A DNA stretch of 64,000 nt, from the NCBI GenBank assembly GCA_000403255.2, contig KE159593.1, positions 423,712-487,711 on the forward strand. The letters run 5' to 3'. Positions 1 to 10,019 of the stretch are shown here, in pieces. The notes below the pieces were generated by a model. That model was not told the DNA's origin. It saw only the letters and a list, made by a program, of their open reading frames with translations, and searched no databases. Position numbers and translations under genes: made by a program. Each line of letters opens with the position of its first letter. The stretch's first letter is position 1. Origin of the DNA: Lachnospiraceae bacterium 3-1. GTDB lineage: Bacteria; Bacillota; Clostridia; Lachnospirales; Lachnospiraceae.

Positions 1-1548
1 CCAGAAATGGAAATGCAAGGCTTTGAAGAAGAAGTGCCAGAAATGGAGTTGTCAGGCTTCGAAGGCGAGATACCAGAAATGGAAATGCAAGGCTTCGAAG
101 AAGAAGTGCCAGAAATGGAGCTGTCGGCTTTTGAGGGTCAAGAGCCAGGTTTCGAAGAAGTGCAAGGCTTCGAGGGCGAGCTGCCAGGAATAGAAGAGGC
201 AGCCTGGGCGGAATATCCAGAAAATGAATTGACAGGGTATCCCGAAGAAGTTTTGGTGGAGAATGTAGAAGAACAGCAGATTCCGGTAAATGAATTTGGC
301 GAGATAGATTTGGAAATATCCCAAGGCGGAACGCCAGTATCAGCAGTAGCCGAAGCCCCCAAAGGGAACATACCAAAAGTGCAGGAGGAAATGAAAACCG
401 AAGATCTGGAACAGACCCCACCAAAAGAACAGGTACAAGAGGAAGCAGACAAGGAGATAATTCAAGAACAGGAGCAGGCTTCTCAAAAAATTGAGGATGA
501 CAGGGCGGACCAAGAAGAACCACTTAAGCAGCAGGAGACTCAGGAGGTTATAAAACCGGAGAAAAAAGATGCAGAGCAATATCTTGAATCTGTATTTCAG
601 GCAGCAAGAGCCTCCCGGGAGGCAAAGAATCAGGTTGCCGGGCCAGTGGTTGCTCCTGAGGTAAACCATGAAATTCAAGAAGTAACAGTGGAATTAGAGG
701 ATGTGAGCAGCCACCTATCCAAGGAAGCAGCGATGCATCAGCAAAATGTCGTGTTGCCTGAAATAAAAATAGAACCTGAAAAGGAAATAAATCGAAGACT
801 CAGTGAGGAACAGAGGGAAATTTTTTCTTATTTTGTTCCAGTAACTGGAATGGAACAGCAGCTTTGCATGGCATTGGAAGGAGCCTTACATAGAAAAGGT
901 AAGGACAATAGCTCTGCCAGCGGAAATATTTTGATTATGGGTGGCAGAGGCAGCGGAAAAACTGTACTGGCTACGGATTTTATCAAGGCAATTCAAAAAG
1001 CTGAAGGAAATGCCCAGGGAAAAGTAGGCAAGATTACCGGAGAGTCCTTAAACCAGAAGGATTTAAGTCAGTTACTAAAGAAGGTTGCAGGAGGATACTT
1101 GATTATAGAAAGGGCGGGAGAGATGTCTCCAGAAACAGCCACAAGGCTTGCTCTTTTGATGGATCGGGATACCAATGGACTTTTGTTTATTCTGGAGGAT
1201 ACCAGAAAAGGGATTGAAAAGGCGTTAAGTCTCGATGTAAATTTTGCAAAAAAATTTACAGAGCAGATAAAGATACCAGTGTTTACCAGCGATGAGCTGG
1301 TGGAATTTGCGAAAGCATATGCAGATGAACAGGAATGTGAAATTGATGATATGGGAATATTAGCCCTTTATAACCGTATCAGCAACATACAAAAGCTGGA
1401 TGAGGCTACCACATTGGCAGAGGTAAAAGAAATTGTAGACATGGCCATCAGCAGTGCGGAAAGAGGTGGATTGAAAAAGTTATTTGGCGGAAAAAAATTC
1501 AGCCCAGAAGGGTATTTATATTTACGAGAAAAAGATTTTGAAGAATAA
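1..1548 (+). CDS. P-loop ATPase-like protein with acidic N-terminal repeats (5' end outside window)
   Basis: The frame is open from the first base, so the gene starts upstream; the first Met in the window is at 7. The first 60 or so residues are tandem acidic repeats of the type PEMEMQGFEEEV / PEMELSGFEGEI. A long Glu/Gln-rich, probably disordered linker follows to about residue 260. The last 230 residues look like an AAA-type ATPase domain: Walker A GGRGSGKT near residue 315, then GYLIIERAGEM as a Walker B-like strand. AAA+ proteins with this layout occur in Lachnospiraceae, but I do not know a function. It lies 27 bases before glgB on the same strand and may be co-transcribed with it. Confidence 0.75.
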   Translation, partial: PEMEMQGFEEEVPEMELSGFEGEIPEMEMQGFEEEVPEMELSAFEGQEPGFEEVQGFEGELPGIEEAAWAEYPENELTGYPEEVLVENVEEQQIPVNEFGEIDLEISQGGTPVSAVAEAPKGNIPKVQEEMKTEDLEQTPPKEQVQEEADKEIIQEQEQASQKIEDDRADQEEPLKQQETQEVIKPEKKDAEQYLESVFQAARASREAKNQVAGPVVAPEVNHEIQEVTVELEDVSSHLSKEAAMHQQNVVLPEIKIEPEKEINRRLSEEQREIFSYFVPVTGMEQQLCMALEGALHRKGKDNSSASGNILIMGGRGSGKTVLATDFIKAIQKAEGNAQGKVGKITGESLNQKDLSQLLKKVAGGYLIIERAGEMSPETATRLALLMDRDTNGLLFILEDTRKGIEKALSLDVNFAKKFTEQIKIPVFTSDELVEFAKAYADEQECEIDDMGILALYNRISNIQKLDEATTLAEVKEIVDMAISSAERGGLKKLFGGKKFSPEGYLYLREKDFEE

Positions 1549-1575
1549 GATTAAGAAAAAACAGGAGTGTAAGCT

Positions 1576-3468
1576 ATGGAACGTTTTTCAGATTTGGATA
1601 TGTATTATTTTGGACAGGCAACACATTATGATATCTATAAGAAATTAGGTGCGCATCCCCTCACAGAGAAGGGAAAAAAAGGCGTATATTTTGCAGTATG
1701 GGCTCCCAATGCTGCTAAGGTTTCCGTAATTGGAGAGTTCAATGAGTGGAATGAAGATGCAAATGAAATGAAACGCTTAGAGCCTATGGGAATCTTTGAG
1801 TTATTTATCCCAGGGGTAAAAGAAGGGGATTTGTATAAGTACTACATTGAAACTCCAGAAGGAAATAAGCTTTACAAGGCAGATCCATTTGCAAATTATG
1901 CAGAGCTGCGTCCAGGAAATGCTTCTGCAGTAGCAGATATTAATGCGTTTAAGTGGACAGATACGAAATGGATGGAGAAGCGCAAGGCATGTAAAGATGT
2001 TCATACTCAGCCTATGGCAATTTATGAAGTGCATCCTGGTTCCTGGATGCGTCATCCAGGCAGAGAGGATGAGGGGTTCTATACCTATCGTGAGTTTGCA
2101 GTAAAATTAGCGGCCTATGTAAAAGAAATGGGATACACTCATGTGGAGCTGATGGGAATTTCAGAGTATCCGTTTGATGGTTCCTGGGGATATCAGGTGA
2201 CAGGATATTATGCGCCTACTTCCCGGTATGGAACTCCGGCTGATTTTGCCTATCTGGTAGACTATCTGCATAAACACGGAATCGGCGTTATCTTGGATTG
2301 GGTACCAGCCCACTTCCCAAGGGATGCTCATGGACTTGCAGAGTTTGATGGAACCTGTCTGTATGAATATGCTGATACCCGAAAAGGAGAACATCCAGAC
2401 TGGGGTACTAAGATTTTTGACTATGCAAAGAATGAAGTAAAGAATTTCTTGATTGGCAGCGCGCTGATGTGGGTGGAACATTACCATGTAGACGGCCTGC
2501 GGGTGGATGCAGTGGCTTCTATGCTGTATTTGGATTATGGCAAACAGGATGGACAATGGGTAGCCAATAAATATGGCGATAATAAAAATCTGGAAGCAAT
2601 CGAGTTTTTCAAACATATTAATACCTTGATTCTGGGCAGGAACCCAGGAACGGTTATGATTGCGGAAGAATCTACCGCATGGCCTAAGGTAACCGGAACC
2701 GTGGAAGAGGATGGGTTAAATTTCAGCTATAAATGGAATATGGGATGGATGCATGACTTTTTGGATTACATGAAGTTAGATCCTTATTTCCGGAAAGATA
2801 ATCATAATAGAATGACCTTTGCCATGAGTTATAATCACTGTGAAAATTATATTCTGGTGTTATCTCATGATGAGGTGGTACATTTGAAATGCTCCATGAT
2901 TAATAAGATGCCAGGAGAGGGCAAGGATAAGTTCTCTAACTTAAAGGCTGGATATGGCTTTATGATGGGCCATCCTGGGAAAAAGCTTCTGTTTATGGGA
3001 CAGGAATTCGGGCAGCTTCGGGAGTGGAGCGAGGAGAGAGAACTAGACTGGTTCTTATTGGCAGAGCCAGAGCATCTTCAGCTTCAGACCTTTGTAAAGG
3101 ATCTCCTTCATATTTATACAAAATATCCAGCTATGTATGAGGCAGATACCAGCTTTGAGAATTTTGAATGGATTAATGCAGATGATAATTTCAGGAGTAT
3201 TTTCAGCTTTGTAAGAAAGAGCCGCGCTGGAAAAAATAATTTGCTGTTTGTCTGCAACTTTACTCCTGTGGAACGGGAAGATTATCGTGTTGGCGTACCG
3301 CTGAAAAAGCAGTATAAGCTGATTTTTAACAGTGATGATAAGAAATACGGTGGAGAAGGTGTGAAGCGTCCAACTGTATATAAAGCAGAAAAGCAGGAGT
3401 GCGACAACAGGCCATTCTCCTTTGCCTATCCGCTGCCAGCATTTGGCGTAGCTGTTTTTGTATATTAA
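1576..3468 (+). CDS. glgB: 1,4-alpha-glucan branching enzyme
   Basis: This enzyme makes the alpha-1,6 branches of glycogen by cutting and transferring alpha-1,4 glucan chains in the cytoplasm. At 630 aa it has the usual length. The N-terminal CBM48 module is visible (VYFAVWAPNAAKVSVIGEFNEW). The GH13 catalytic residues are D311 in GLRVDAV, E364 in MIAEEST and D432 in LSHDEVVH. The start ATG at 1576 is preceded by AGGAGTG. The glgC-glgD pair of the same pathway is about 42 kb away, so the glycogen genes are not in one operon here. Confidence 0.97.
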   Translation: MERFSDLDMYYFGQATHYDIYKKLGAHPLTEKGKKGVYFAVWAPNAAKVSVIGEFNEWNEDANEMKRLEPMGIFELFIPGVKEGDLYKYYIETPEGNKLYKADPFANYAELRPGNASAVADINAFKWTDTKWMEKRKACKDVHTQPMAIYEVHPGSWMRHPGREDEGFYTYREFAVKLAAYVKEMGYTHVELMGISEYPFDGSWGYQVTGYYAPTSRYGTPADFAYLVDYLHKHGIGVILDWVPAHFPRDAHGLAEFDGTCLYEYADTRKGEHPDWGTKIFDYAKNEVKNFLIGSALMWVEHYHVDGLRVDAVASMLYLDYGKQDGQWVANKYGDNKNLEAIEFFKHINTLILGRNPGTVMIAEESTAWPKVTGTVEEDGLNFSYKWNMGWMHDFLDYMKLDPYFRKDNHNRMTFAMSYNHCENYILVLSHDEVVHLKCSMINKMPGEGKDKFSNLKAGYGFMMGHPGKKLLFMGQEFGQLREWSEERELDWFLLAEPEHLQLQTFVKDLLHIYTKYPAMYEADTSFENFEWINADDNFRSIFSFVRKSRAGKNNLLFVCNFTPVEREDYRVGVPLKKQYKLIFNSDDKKYGGEGVKRPTVYKAEKQECDNRPFSFAYPLPAFGVAVFVY

Positions 3469-3568
3469 ATTGCTCATTTAGACATTGCAAAGCGACAGTC
3501 CCTTTCTTGTGTAGCAGAACCGAAAATCAGGCATATAGTATAGAGACAGAAAAAATGGGAGTAGAGCA

Positions 3569-4219
3569 GTGGATTATAAACAGGAAATGTTTTACAGAAT
3601 GCCAGAACGGAACATGCCGAAAATGCCTTTTTATATGGCGTATCCCATGCAGAACGTATACCTGGAAGAGCTGGAATACGAGCGTGATATGCAGAAACTG
3701 AAAGATTTGTATCCCAAAGAAGTAAAATCGATTCAGGTATTGGTAGAAGATGAATGTGATAAAATGGAATATGAAGGAAGCCTCATGTTTGATGAATATC
3801 CAGATAAATTGATGCTCAGGCAAATCGTAAACAGAATTTATGACGGAGTTGTCGGCAGTCAGATGAGTATTCAAGGTTTTGAGGCAAGTCCTTATGAGGC
3901 AGAGCAGTACGAACCAGAGCAGTATGGGAGCGAGCAATACGAATCAAAGCCATATGAGAACCAACAGTATGAGGATAAAACAATTCAAGAAGACGATATG
4001 CAGGCAGAGGAGCTTCCCTTAGAGGGAAAACTAATGGAACAAAGAAGACCACCAAGACCAGGCTGGGGACCACCGCCACCGCCTCCAGGACCAGGTTGGG
4101 GACCGCCGCCACCGCCTCCTCGAGGCCATAATGGGTTGGATAATCTCATTGAAGTATTGCTCTTCAATGAAATGTACCAGAGAAGATGCAGGCATAAGCG
4201 ATGCCGACGCTGGTGGTAA
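3569..4219 (+). CDS. Proline-rich protein with basic C-terminal tail, function unknown
   Basis: A 216-aa protein starting with GTG at 3569, with GGGAG eight bases upstream. The N-terminal 110 residues are mixed and include MPFYMAYPMQNVYLEELEYERDM. Next come short tandem EQYEPEQYGSEQYES-type repeats, then a Pro-rich part with two copies of GWGPPPPPP (about residues 165-188). The end is basic and Cys/Arg-rich (RRCRHKRCRRWW). This composition recalls spore-coat or envelope proteins of Clostridia, but that is inference only. It ends just before a strong hairpin at 4244-4278. Confidence 0.75.
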   Translation: MDYKQEMFYRMPERNMPKMPFYMAYPMQNVYLEELEYERDMQKLKDLYPKEVKSIQVLVEDECDKMEYEGSLMFDEYPDKLMLRQIVNRIYDGVVGSQMSIQGFEASPYEAEQYEPEQYGSEQYESKPYENQQYEDKTIQEDDMQAEELPLEGKLMEQRRPPRPGWGPPPPPPGPGWGPPPPPPRGHNGLDNLIEVLLFNEMYQRRCRHKRCRRWW

Positions 4220-4243
4220 AATATGATGATATAAAAGGGAAAG

Positions 4244-4278
4244 TCCCTGCAAAACTTACGGATAGGGTTTTGCAGGGA
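4244..4278 (+). terminator. Hairpin terminator after the proline-rich gene
   Basis: A perfect 12-bp stem (4244-4255 pairs with 4267-4278) with an 11-base loop follows the stop codon by 24 bases. The T-run after it is short (ATTTAT), so termination may be partial. Confidence 0.6.
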
Positions 4279-4315
4279 TTTATCAACATGTATGAAAAGA
4301 TCAGAAAGGTTCCTT

Positions 4316-5479
4316 ATGAGTGAGTTAAAGCAGGTTTTAGATAAATACTTAAATAATCAATTAATCCATATGATTATCAGCAATCCCAGGAATCGGGATC
4401 AAGCTGCGAAAATTAATCTTCGTCCAGTTATGATGAAAAATAATATAGTTTTTCAGGCAAGTGAATACCAGGAGAAAAAGGTATTTCATAAAAATTATTC
4501 CCATAAAGAGGCAGCCTTAGCGGTTTTGGAATGGATGGAGCAGTACCGTCAGTTGGAGATTTCTTCTCAGATTGGCCAAGTTACGATGCGAGTTAGTAAG
4601 AAGGGGAAGGTTACCATCAAGGAAAAAATAGGTACGGTTGGTGTAAAGAACGTAGATTTGTCTCATAATAGAAAAAAGAATTATATTTTAGACCCGACAG
4701 AAAAAATAGAGTTTTTGGTAGATTTAGGTGTCCAGACCAGGGAAGGGAAGATTGTGGCATCCAAATATGATAAGTTTCGGCAGATGAATCGTTTTCTGGA
4801 ATTTATTGAGGATATTCTTCCAAAGCTTCCTCGGGATCGGGAAGTGACAATCTTGGATTTTGGGTGTGGAAAGTCTTATTTGACCTTTGCTATGTATCAT
4901 TACTTCAAGGAACTCAAGGGGTATCAGGTTCATATTATTGGTTTGGATTTGAAGGAAGATGTGATTGCAGAATGCAGCAGGCTTTCGGAAAAATATGGAT
5001 ACGAAGGTCTCGATTTTTATGTAGGGGATATTGCAGGATATGAAGGCGTGGAAAAAGTAGATATGGTGGTTACCCTACATGCCTGTGACGTTGCTACAGA
5101 CTATGCGTTGCAGAAAGCGGTGAACTGGGGAGCCAAGGTTATTTTGTCGGTGCCATGCTGCCAGCATGAGTTGAACCAGCAGATCGAGAATGAATTGCTT
5201 GCGCCTATTTTAGAATATGGTTTAATTAAGGAACGGATCGCTGCACTCGTTACGGATGCGTTGCGGGCACAAATATTGGAAAGTAACGGTTACCAGGTGC
5301 AGATTCTGGAATTTATTGATATGGAACACACCCCAAAGAATATACTGATTCGGGCAGTGAAGAAGGGAAAGGCAAAAGACAGCAGGAATTATGAGGAAGT
5401 TATGGAATTTTTGCATGTAAAGCCCACTTTGGCGGTATTGCAGGATAGAAAGGAAGACAAGGAATGCGTAAAGGCATAA
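4316..5479 (+). CDS. Class I SAM-dependent methyltransferase
   Basis: The SAM-binding motif I is DFGCGKSYLTFAMYHYF near residue 183, followed by an acidic motif II (IIGLDLKED). A conserved VPCCQHELNQQI segment lies near residue 280. The pattern resembles the GSTCD/METTL25-like methyltransferases, which have a VPCCQH segment; the substrate is unknown. The ORF could start at 4292, but AAAGG lies seven bases before the ATG at 4316 (MSELKQVLDKYL), and the upstream ATG sits next to a terminator hairpin. I therefore prefer 4316 (387 aa). The last 16 bases overlap the next gene, so the two are probably translated together. Confidence 0.85.
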   Translation: MSELKQVLDKYLNNQLIHMIISNPRNRDQAAKINLRPVMMKNNIVFQASEYQEKKVFHKNYSHKEAALAVLEWMEQYRQLEISSQIGQVTMRVSKKGKVTIKEKIGTVGVKNVDLSHNRKKNYILDPTEKIEFLVDLGVQTREGKIVASKYDKFRQMNRFLEFIEDILPKLPRDREVTILDFGCGKSYLTFAMYHYFKELKGYQVHIIGLDLKEDVIAECSRLSEKYGYEGLDFYVGDIAGYEGVEKVDMVVTLHACDVATDYALQKAVNWGAKVILSVPCCQHELNQQIENELLAPILEYGLIKERIAALVTDALRAQILESNGYQVQILEFIDMEHTPKNILIRAVKKGKAKDSRNYEEVMEFLHVKPTLAVLQDRKEDKECVKA

Positions 5480-7992
5480 TTAAAATATGTGTATTGTTGT
5501 TGGTATTTTGTTTGACAGTTGCGGCTATGGAGAATATCAGCCATCAGAGCGCCACAGATATGACCTCAGAAATGCTGCCTGCTACTCTTCCAGTGGTGTA
5601 CTTACAACAAGAGGACACCAGGATCAATAGGCTATATGGATATTTATCCGAAATGGATGGGACAGGAATGCGTGATTCCATTACTCCTCTGGGTAAGGAT
5701 TTATCCTTGCCAGTGGTGATAAAATCTTATCAGAACCAGATTGAAGAAGTGGAATACGAGGTGCGCACCATGAATATGGAGCGTCTGGTTGAAAATGGAA
5801 AGGTAGAAGAATTTTCAGAGAAAAATGGTGAGGTAGCCTTGACCTTGCATTTTCAGAATATTCTAGAAGAGGAAGTGGAATATGTGCTGGCCCTTTCCGT
5901 AAAATATTCTGGGAAACAGGCTTGGTATTATACCAGGATTGCCCGAGAAACAGACTATTACATGAAAGAATCATTAGAGTTTGTGAAGAATTTTCATGAA
6001 CAGACTTTTGATAAAGAGAATTCGGATGGACTTGCCACTTATCTGGAACCGGATAATATGGAAGATAATACTACTTTGCAGAGGGTTACCATTCATTCCA
6101 GTCTGCGTCAGGTAAGCTGGGCGAATTTTGAAGGAAAACTTCTGGAAGCTCCAGTGCCTTCCATCAAGGAAATGGGAAGTTCTTATAATACCATTGTACT
6201 AGAGTATGTGGTGACCTCGGAAGGAGAGAATGGAGAGGTAGAATATTATAATGTAGAAGAATATTATCGTGTCCGCTATGATCAGGCAATTGGCCGTATG
6301 TATCTTTTGAATTATGAACGAAGCATGAATCAGATTTTCCGAGGAGAAAATGGAGCCATTGATAAAAACAGAATGATGCTTGGCATACGTTCTACGGATG
6401 TGGAATATATTGCAAGTGAACAGGGAAATATCATTGCTTTTGTTCAAGAGGGAGAGCTTTGGAGCTATAACAGTGACAACAATGTACTTTCCCAGATTTA
6501 TAGTTTCCGTAGTCCAGAGGGCATTTCAGACAGGGAAAATAATTCTCAGCATCAGATTAAGATTATGAAAATTGATGAGGCTGGGAGTATGGACTTTGTA
6601 GTGTATGGCTATATGAATCGGGGAAAGCATGAAGGCAAGACAGGAATTAACGTGTTCCACTATGACAGTGTGGGGAATACCGTTGAGGAAGAGCTTTTTA
6701 TCCCAGCAGACAAATCCTATGAAATGCTAAAGGCGGAGTGGGGAAGGCTTTTTTATGTAAGTGAGGAAAATATTTTCTATTTTCTGGCAGACGATATCCT
6801 GTACAGAATCGATTTGTATGCAAGAGAGACCAGGAAGCTGATGGAAGGATTAAAGCCAGGAAATTATGCGGTATCTGAGAATGGGAGATATATTGCATGG
6901 CAGGATGGTGAGGATATGGACCGAACGGAAATTTTAAAGATTATGGATCTGGAAGGAGAAGAAACCAGAATCATAAACAGCGACCAGGGAGCATATTTAA
7001 AACCAATCGGGTTCGTAGAAAGCGATTTTGTCTATGGCGCTGCAAAAGCAGCAGATGTGGTGACAGATGCGGCTGGAAATATCAGGTTTCCTATGTATCG
7101 GGTTACTATTGTAGATAAGAATTCCCAGGTAGTAAAGGATTACCAAAAGCAGGGATTCTATGTATCGAGGGCATATGTGGAACGGGATACTATTTTTTTG
7201 GATCGGGAAATAAAGACAGAAGCTGGGTATATGGATGTGGAACAGGATACCATCAAAAATCAACAGTTGGAATCATCTAGAAAAATAGTAGTAGAAACGT
7301 TGCAGTCTGAGAAGAAGCAGTGTCAGGTTCAGATTGTTTTAGGTGGTAACGGAAAGGAAACTGTGAAAAAACTTCAGATCGTGGTACCTGAAGAGATTGC
7401 GCTGGAAGAGAAACGGATCGTGAAGTTGGATACTGGAAAGAAACAAGGGAATTATTATGTTTACAGTGGAGGAAAAATCGTGTTATCTACTTCCTCCCTA
7501 ACAGAAGCGATTATTTCGGCGGATCAAAATATGGGAGTGGTCATTGGTCAGGAACAGAAATATGTCTGGCGACGGGGAAGAAAAAATGTTCAGCCGATGA
7601 TTGGTACGGGAACTGTGGATATCACAGGGGTCAGTGACAATTCAACGGCACGGTGCTTGACCTATTTGCTGCGGACCGAGGAGATTAATATGGATGTGGA
7701 TGACCTGATTGCTCAGGGAGAAACTCCGAAACAAATATTGACAGAGGCATTGAATGGGCGGAAGGTAATCGATCTAACGGGGTGCAGCATTGAGCAGGTT
7801 TTGTACTATGTGAATCTGAATACACCAGTATTTGCTATGGTAAACGGTGAGGCAGTTCTTGTGGTAGGATATGATGAGCATAACACCTTGTTGTATCAGC
7901 CAGAGCTTAATGTAGTGCGGAAATTAGGTCGTCAGGACAGTAATACCATGTTTGAAGCAGCAGGGAATACTTTTTTGGGATATATTGAGTAA
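5464..7992 (+). CDS. Large membrane-anchored secreted protein, degenerate C39-like C-terminus
   Basis: An 842-aa protein with an N-terminal hydrophobic segment (ICVLLLVFCLTVAAM) that acts as a signal or anchor; the rest is predicted outside the cell. Most of the length has no family I recognise. The last 100 residues look like a papain-fold C39-type domain: LTGCSIEQVLYYVNLNTPVF, then VNGEAVLVVGYDEHNTLLY. The position that is usually His in such peptidases (the NGGHWVVV-type motif) reads NGEAVLVV, so it is probably not an active protease. It overlaps the methyltransferase gene by 16 bases. Confidence 0.8.
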   Translation: MRKGIIKICVLLLVFCLTVAAMENISHQSATDMTSEMLPATLPVVYLQQEDTRINRLYGYLSEMDGTGMRDSITPLGKDLSLPVVIKSYQNQIEEVEYEVRTMNMERLVENGKVEEFSEKNGEVALTLHFQNILEEEVEYVLALSVKYSGKQAWYYTRIARETDYYMKESLEFVKNFHEQTFDKENSDGLATYLEPDNMEDNTTLQRVTIHSSLRQVSWANFEGKLLEAPVPSIKEMGSSYNTIVLEYVVTSEGENGEVEYYNVEEYYRVRYDQAIGRMYLLNYERSMNQIFRGENGAIDKNRMMLGIRSTDVEYIASEQGNIIAFVQEGELWSYNSDNNVLSQIYSFRSPEGISDRENNSQHQIKIMKIDEAGSMDFVVYGYMNRGKHEGKTGINVFHYDSVGNTVEEELFIPADKSYEMLKAEWGRLFYVSEENIFYFLADDILYRIDLYARETRKLMEGLKPGNYAVSENGRYIAWQDGEDMDRTEILKIMDLEGEETRIINSDQGAYLKPIGFVESDFVYGAAKAADVVTDAAGNIRFPMYRVTIVDKNSQVVKDYQKQGFYVSRAYVERDTIFLDREIKTEAGYMDVEQDTIKNQQLESSRKIVVETLQSEKKQCQVQIVLGGNGKETVKKLQIVVPEEIALEEKRIVKLDTGKKQGNYYVYSGGKIVLSTSSLTEAIISADQNMGVVIGQEQKYVWRRGRKNVQPMIGTGTVDITGVSDNSTARCLTYLLRTEEINMDVDDLIAQGETPKQILTEALNGRKVIDLTGCSIEQVLYYVNLNTPVFAMVNGEAVLVVGYDEHNTLLYQPELNVVRKLGRQDSNTMFEAAGNTFLGYIE

Positions 7993-8180
7993 AAATGTAG
8001 ATTGAATATTTTTACGGTATTCTCAAGTCATTTTGAAACGAAATGTTTTATTTTTCTGCAAAGTATGATATAGTTTTTATAGACAATGCAGATTTTTCTG
8101 GCGTTTTCCTGAACCTTGGTCCAGGAAAAACCAATTGGATAAAATATATTAATTAGCATTAGAAAAATAGGAGGAAAGAT

Positions 8181-8534
8181 ATGCACAGCGATGACATTAA
8201 AGCACAATTAATCAGACAATTCCCAGCAGAGGTAGTGGAACAGAAGGGTTCTATGAATCAGATGTATTATTCCTGCCCCACCTGTGGCAGGACAGTGTCA
8301 ATGGGAATGGAAAAATGTATGGGCTGCAGCCAGATTTTAAGCTGGAAAAATATTAACCAGAAGGAATCGCCCAACGGACAAAGAAAGGCTGTGTTGGAAT
8401 TTGAGGTTTTGGAAGGCTTTACGGTTGGCGATTGCCGAAAATGCCCCATTTCTTACATAGCGTCTAACGGTTCAGAGAGTTCCTACGAATGTCCCCTGAA
8501 AATGAGGGGTTCGTGCAAGATCCAGCTACTTTAG
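8181..8534 (+). CDS. Small zinc-ribbon protein, function unknown
   Basis: A 117-aa protein with two cysteine clusters: CPTCGRTVSMGMEKCMGCSQ (residues about 31-50) and CRKCPISYIASNGSESSYEC, followed by a further CxxxC-like pair. These are probably zinc sites. AGGAGGAAAG precedes the ATG at 8181. It lies 18 bases before the MATE gene, so the two probably share a transcript. No function is known to me. Confidence 0.75.
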   Translation: MHSDDIKAQLIRQFPAEVVEQKGSMNQMYYSCPTCGRTVSMGMEKCMGCSQILSWKNINQKESPNGQRKAVLEFEVLEGFTVGDCRKCPISYIASNGSESSYECPLKMRGSCKIQLL

Positions 8535-8552
8535 GCAGGAGGCGCATATTTA

Positions 8553-9920
8553 ATGCAGAATGATAAATCGGCAACTTTGCTGACGGAGGGAAGCATCTGG
8601 AAAAAAATTATAGCGTTTGCGATTCCTATCTTTTTGGGAAATTTGTTCCAGCAGCTTTATAATACGGCGGATTCCTTGATTGTGGGGAATTTTGTGGGCA
8701 GTGATGCACTTGCGGCTGTAAGTTCTTCTGGCAACCTAATTTTTTTGATGGTTGGTTTTTTCAGCGGAATTGCTATGGGGGCTGGAGTAGTGATTGCTCG
8801 TTATTATGGCGCAAGGAGCAAGCAGGAGGTTTCTCTGGCGGTGCATACCCTGACAGCCTTTGGGTTGGTGGCAGGGGTTATTTTAACAATAGTGGGGGTT
8901 ATGATTACCCCGCAGATTTTAAGATGGATGGGGACACCCAAAACGGTGTTCCCCAATTCTGTTTTGTATTTTCGGATTTACTTTGCAGGTTCTCTCGGCT
9001 TTGTTATGTATAATGTTTTTGTGGGAATCTTGCAATCTATTGGGGATAGCAGACATCCATTGATGTATCTGATTTTCTCTTCTGTTACCAATGTTGTACT
9101 GGATCTTTTGTTTATTGCTGTTCTTGGCATGGGCGTAGGAGCAGCAGCTTTTGCAACCATAATTTCCCAATTCGCCAGTGCTGTTTTGTGTTTGATCCGC
9201 CTGGTGCGTAGCAAAGAAGAATACCGAATTGAGATTCGGAAAATCTGTTTTGACAAGAGGATGATGAAACAGATTATTTCCAATGGATTTCCAGCAGGTG
9301 TGCAGAATTCCATTATTGCATTGGCAAATGTGGTGGTTCAGTCTAATATCAATGTATTTGGCATGACAGCAGTGGCTGGTTGTGGAGCATATTCTAAGAT
9401 TGAGGGATTTGGATTTTTGCCCATTACCTGTTTTGCCCTTTCCCTGACTACTTTTATAAGCCAGAATCTGGGTGCAAAGGAGTATGAGCGGGCGAAAAAG
9501 GGCGCCAGGTTTGGGATATTTTGCTCGATTATTACTGCAGAATTGGTAGGAATTTTTATTTATCTTTTTATCCCTGCTCTGATTCGCGCATTTGACAATA
9601 ATCCCCAGGTAATCCTTTATGGAACGACCCAGGCTAGAACAGTTACGTTATTCTATTTTCTGTTGGCGTTTTCCCACTGCCTTGCAGGTATTTTCCGAGG
9701 AGCAGGAAAATCTATCGTTCCCATGGTGGTGATGCTGGTTTGCTGGTGTGTGATACGAATTACTTATATTACGGCAGCAGTGAAAATTGTGCCAGTGATT
9801 CGAACGGTATTTTGGGCATATCCGCTGACCTGGAGCCTGAGTTCTATTATTTTCCTGATTTATTTTCTAAAGGCAGACTGGATTCATGGGTTTGAAAATC
9901 AAGATAAGATTCCTGTATAA
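8553..9920 (+). CDS. MATE family efflux transporter
   Basis: A 455-aa polytopic membrane protein with about 12 predicted membrane segments. The N-terminus has the MATE pattern: IPIFLGNLFQQLYNTADSLI and VGNFVGSDALAAVSSSG. The second half repeats it (FPAGVQNSIIALANVVVQSNIN). Transporters of this type exchange Na+ or H+ for drugs or other organic cations. An AGGAGG ribosome site lies before the ATG at 8553. Substrate unknown. Confidence 0.92.
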   Translation: MQNDKSATLLTEGSIWKKIIAFAIPIFLGNLFQQLYNTADSLIVGNFVGSDALAAVSSSGNLIFLMVGFFSGIAMGAGVVIARYYGARSKQEVSLAVHTLTAFGLVAGVILTIVGVMITPQILRWMGTPKTVFPNSVLYFRIYFAGSLGFVMYNVFVGILQSIGDSRHPLMYLIFSSVTNVVLDLLFIAVLGMGVGAAAFATIISQFASAVLCLIRLVRSKEEYRIEIRKICFDKRMMKQIISNGFPAGVQNSIIALANVVVQSNINVFGMTAVAGCGAYSKIEGFGFLPITCFALSLTTFISQNLGAKEYERAKKGARFGIFCSIITAELVGIFIYLFIPALIRAFDNNPQVILYGTTQARTVTLFYFLLAFSHCLAGIFRGAGKSIVPMVVMLVCWCVIRITYITAAVKIVPVIRTVFWAYPLTWSLSSIIFLIYFLKADWIHGFENQDKIPV

Positions 9921-10019
9921 AATTTCCATCCTTGCACATACTGATTACAAAGGAATAGCCGCAAGTTTTACGGTTGTTCCGAAACAGTAATGCAACAAAA
10001 GGAAAGGCAGGAAATGAAT

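Noticed and set aside
2161-2616. 151-codon minus-strand frame inside glgB
   Set aside because: It lies fully inside glgB, whose catalytic residues are in the other strand; no ribosome site and no recognisable domain.
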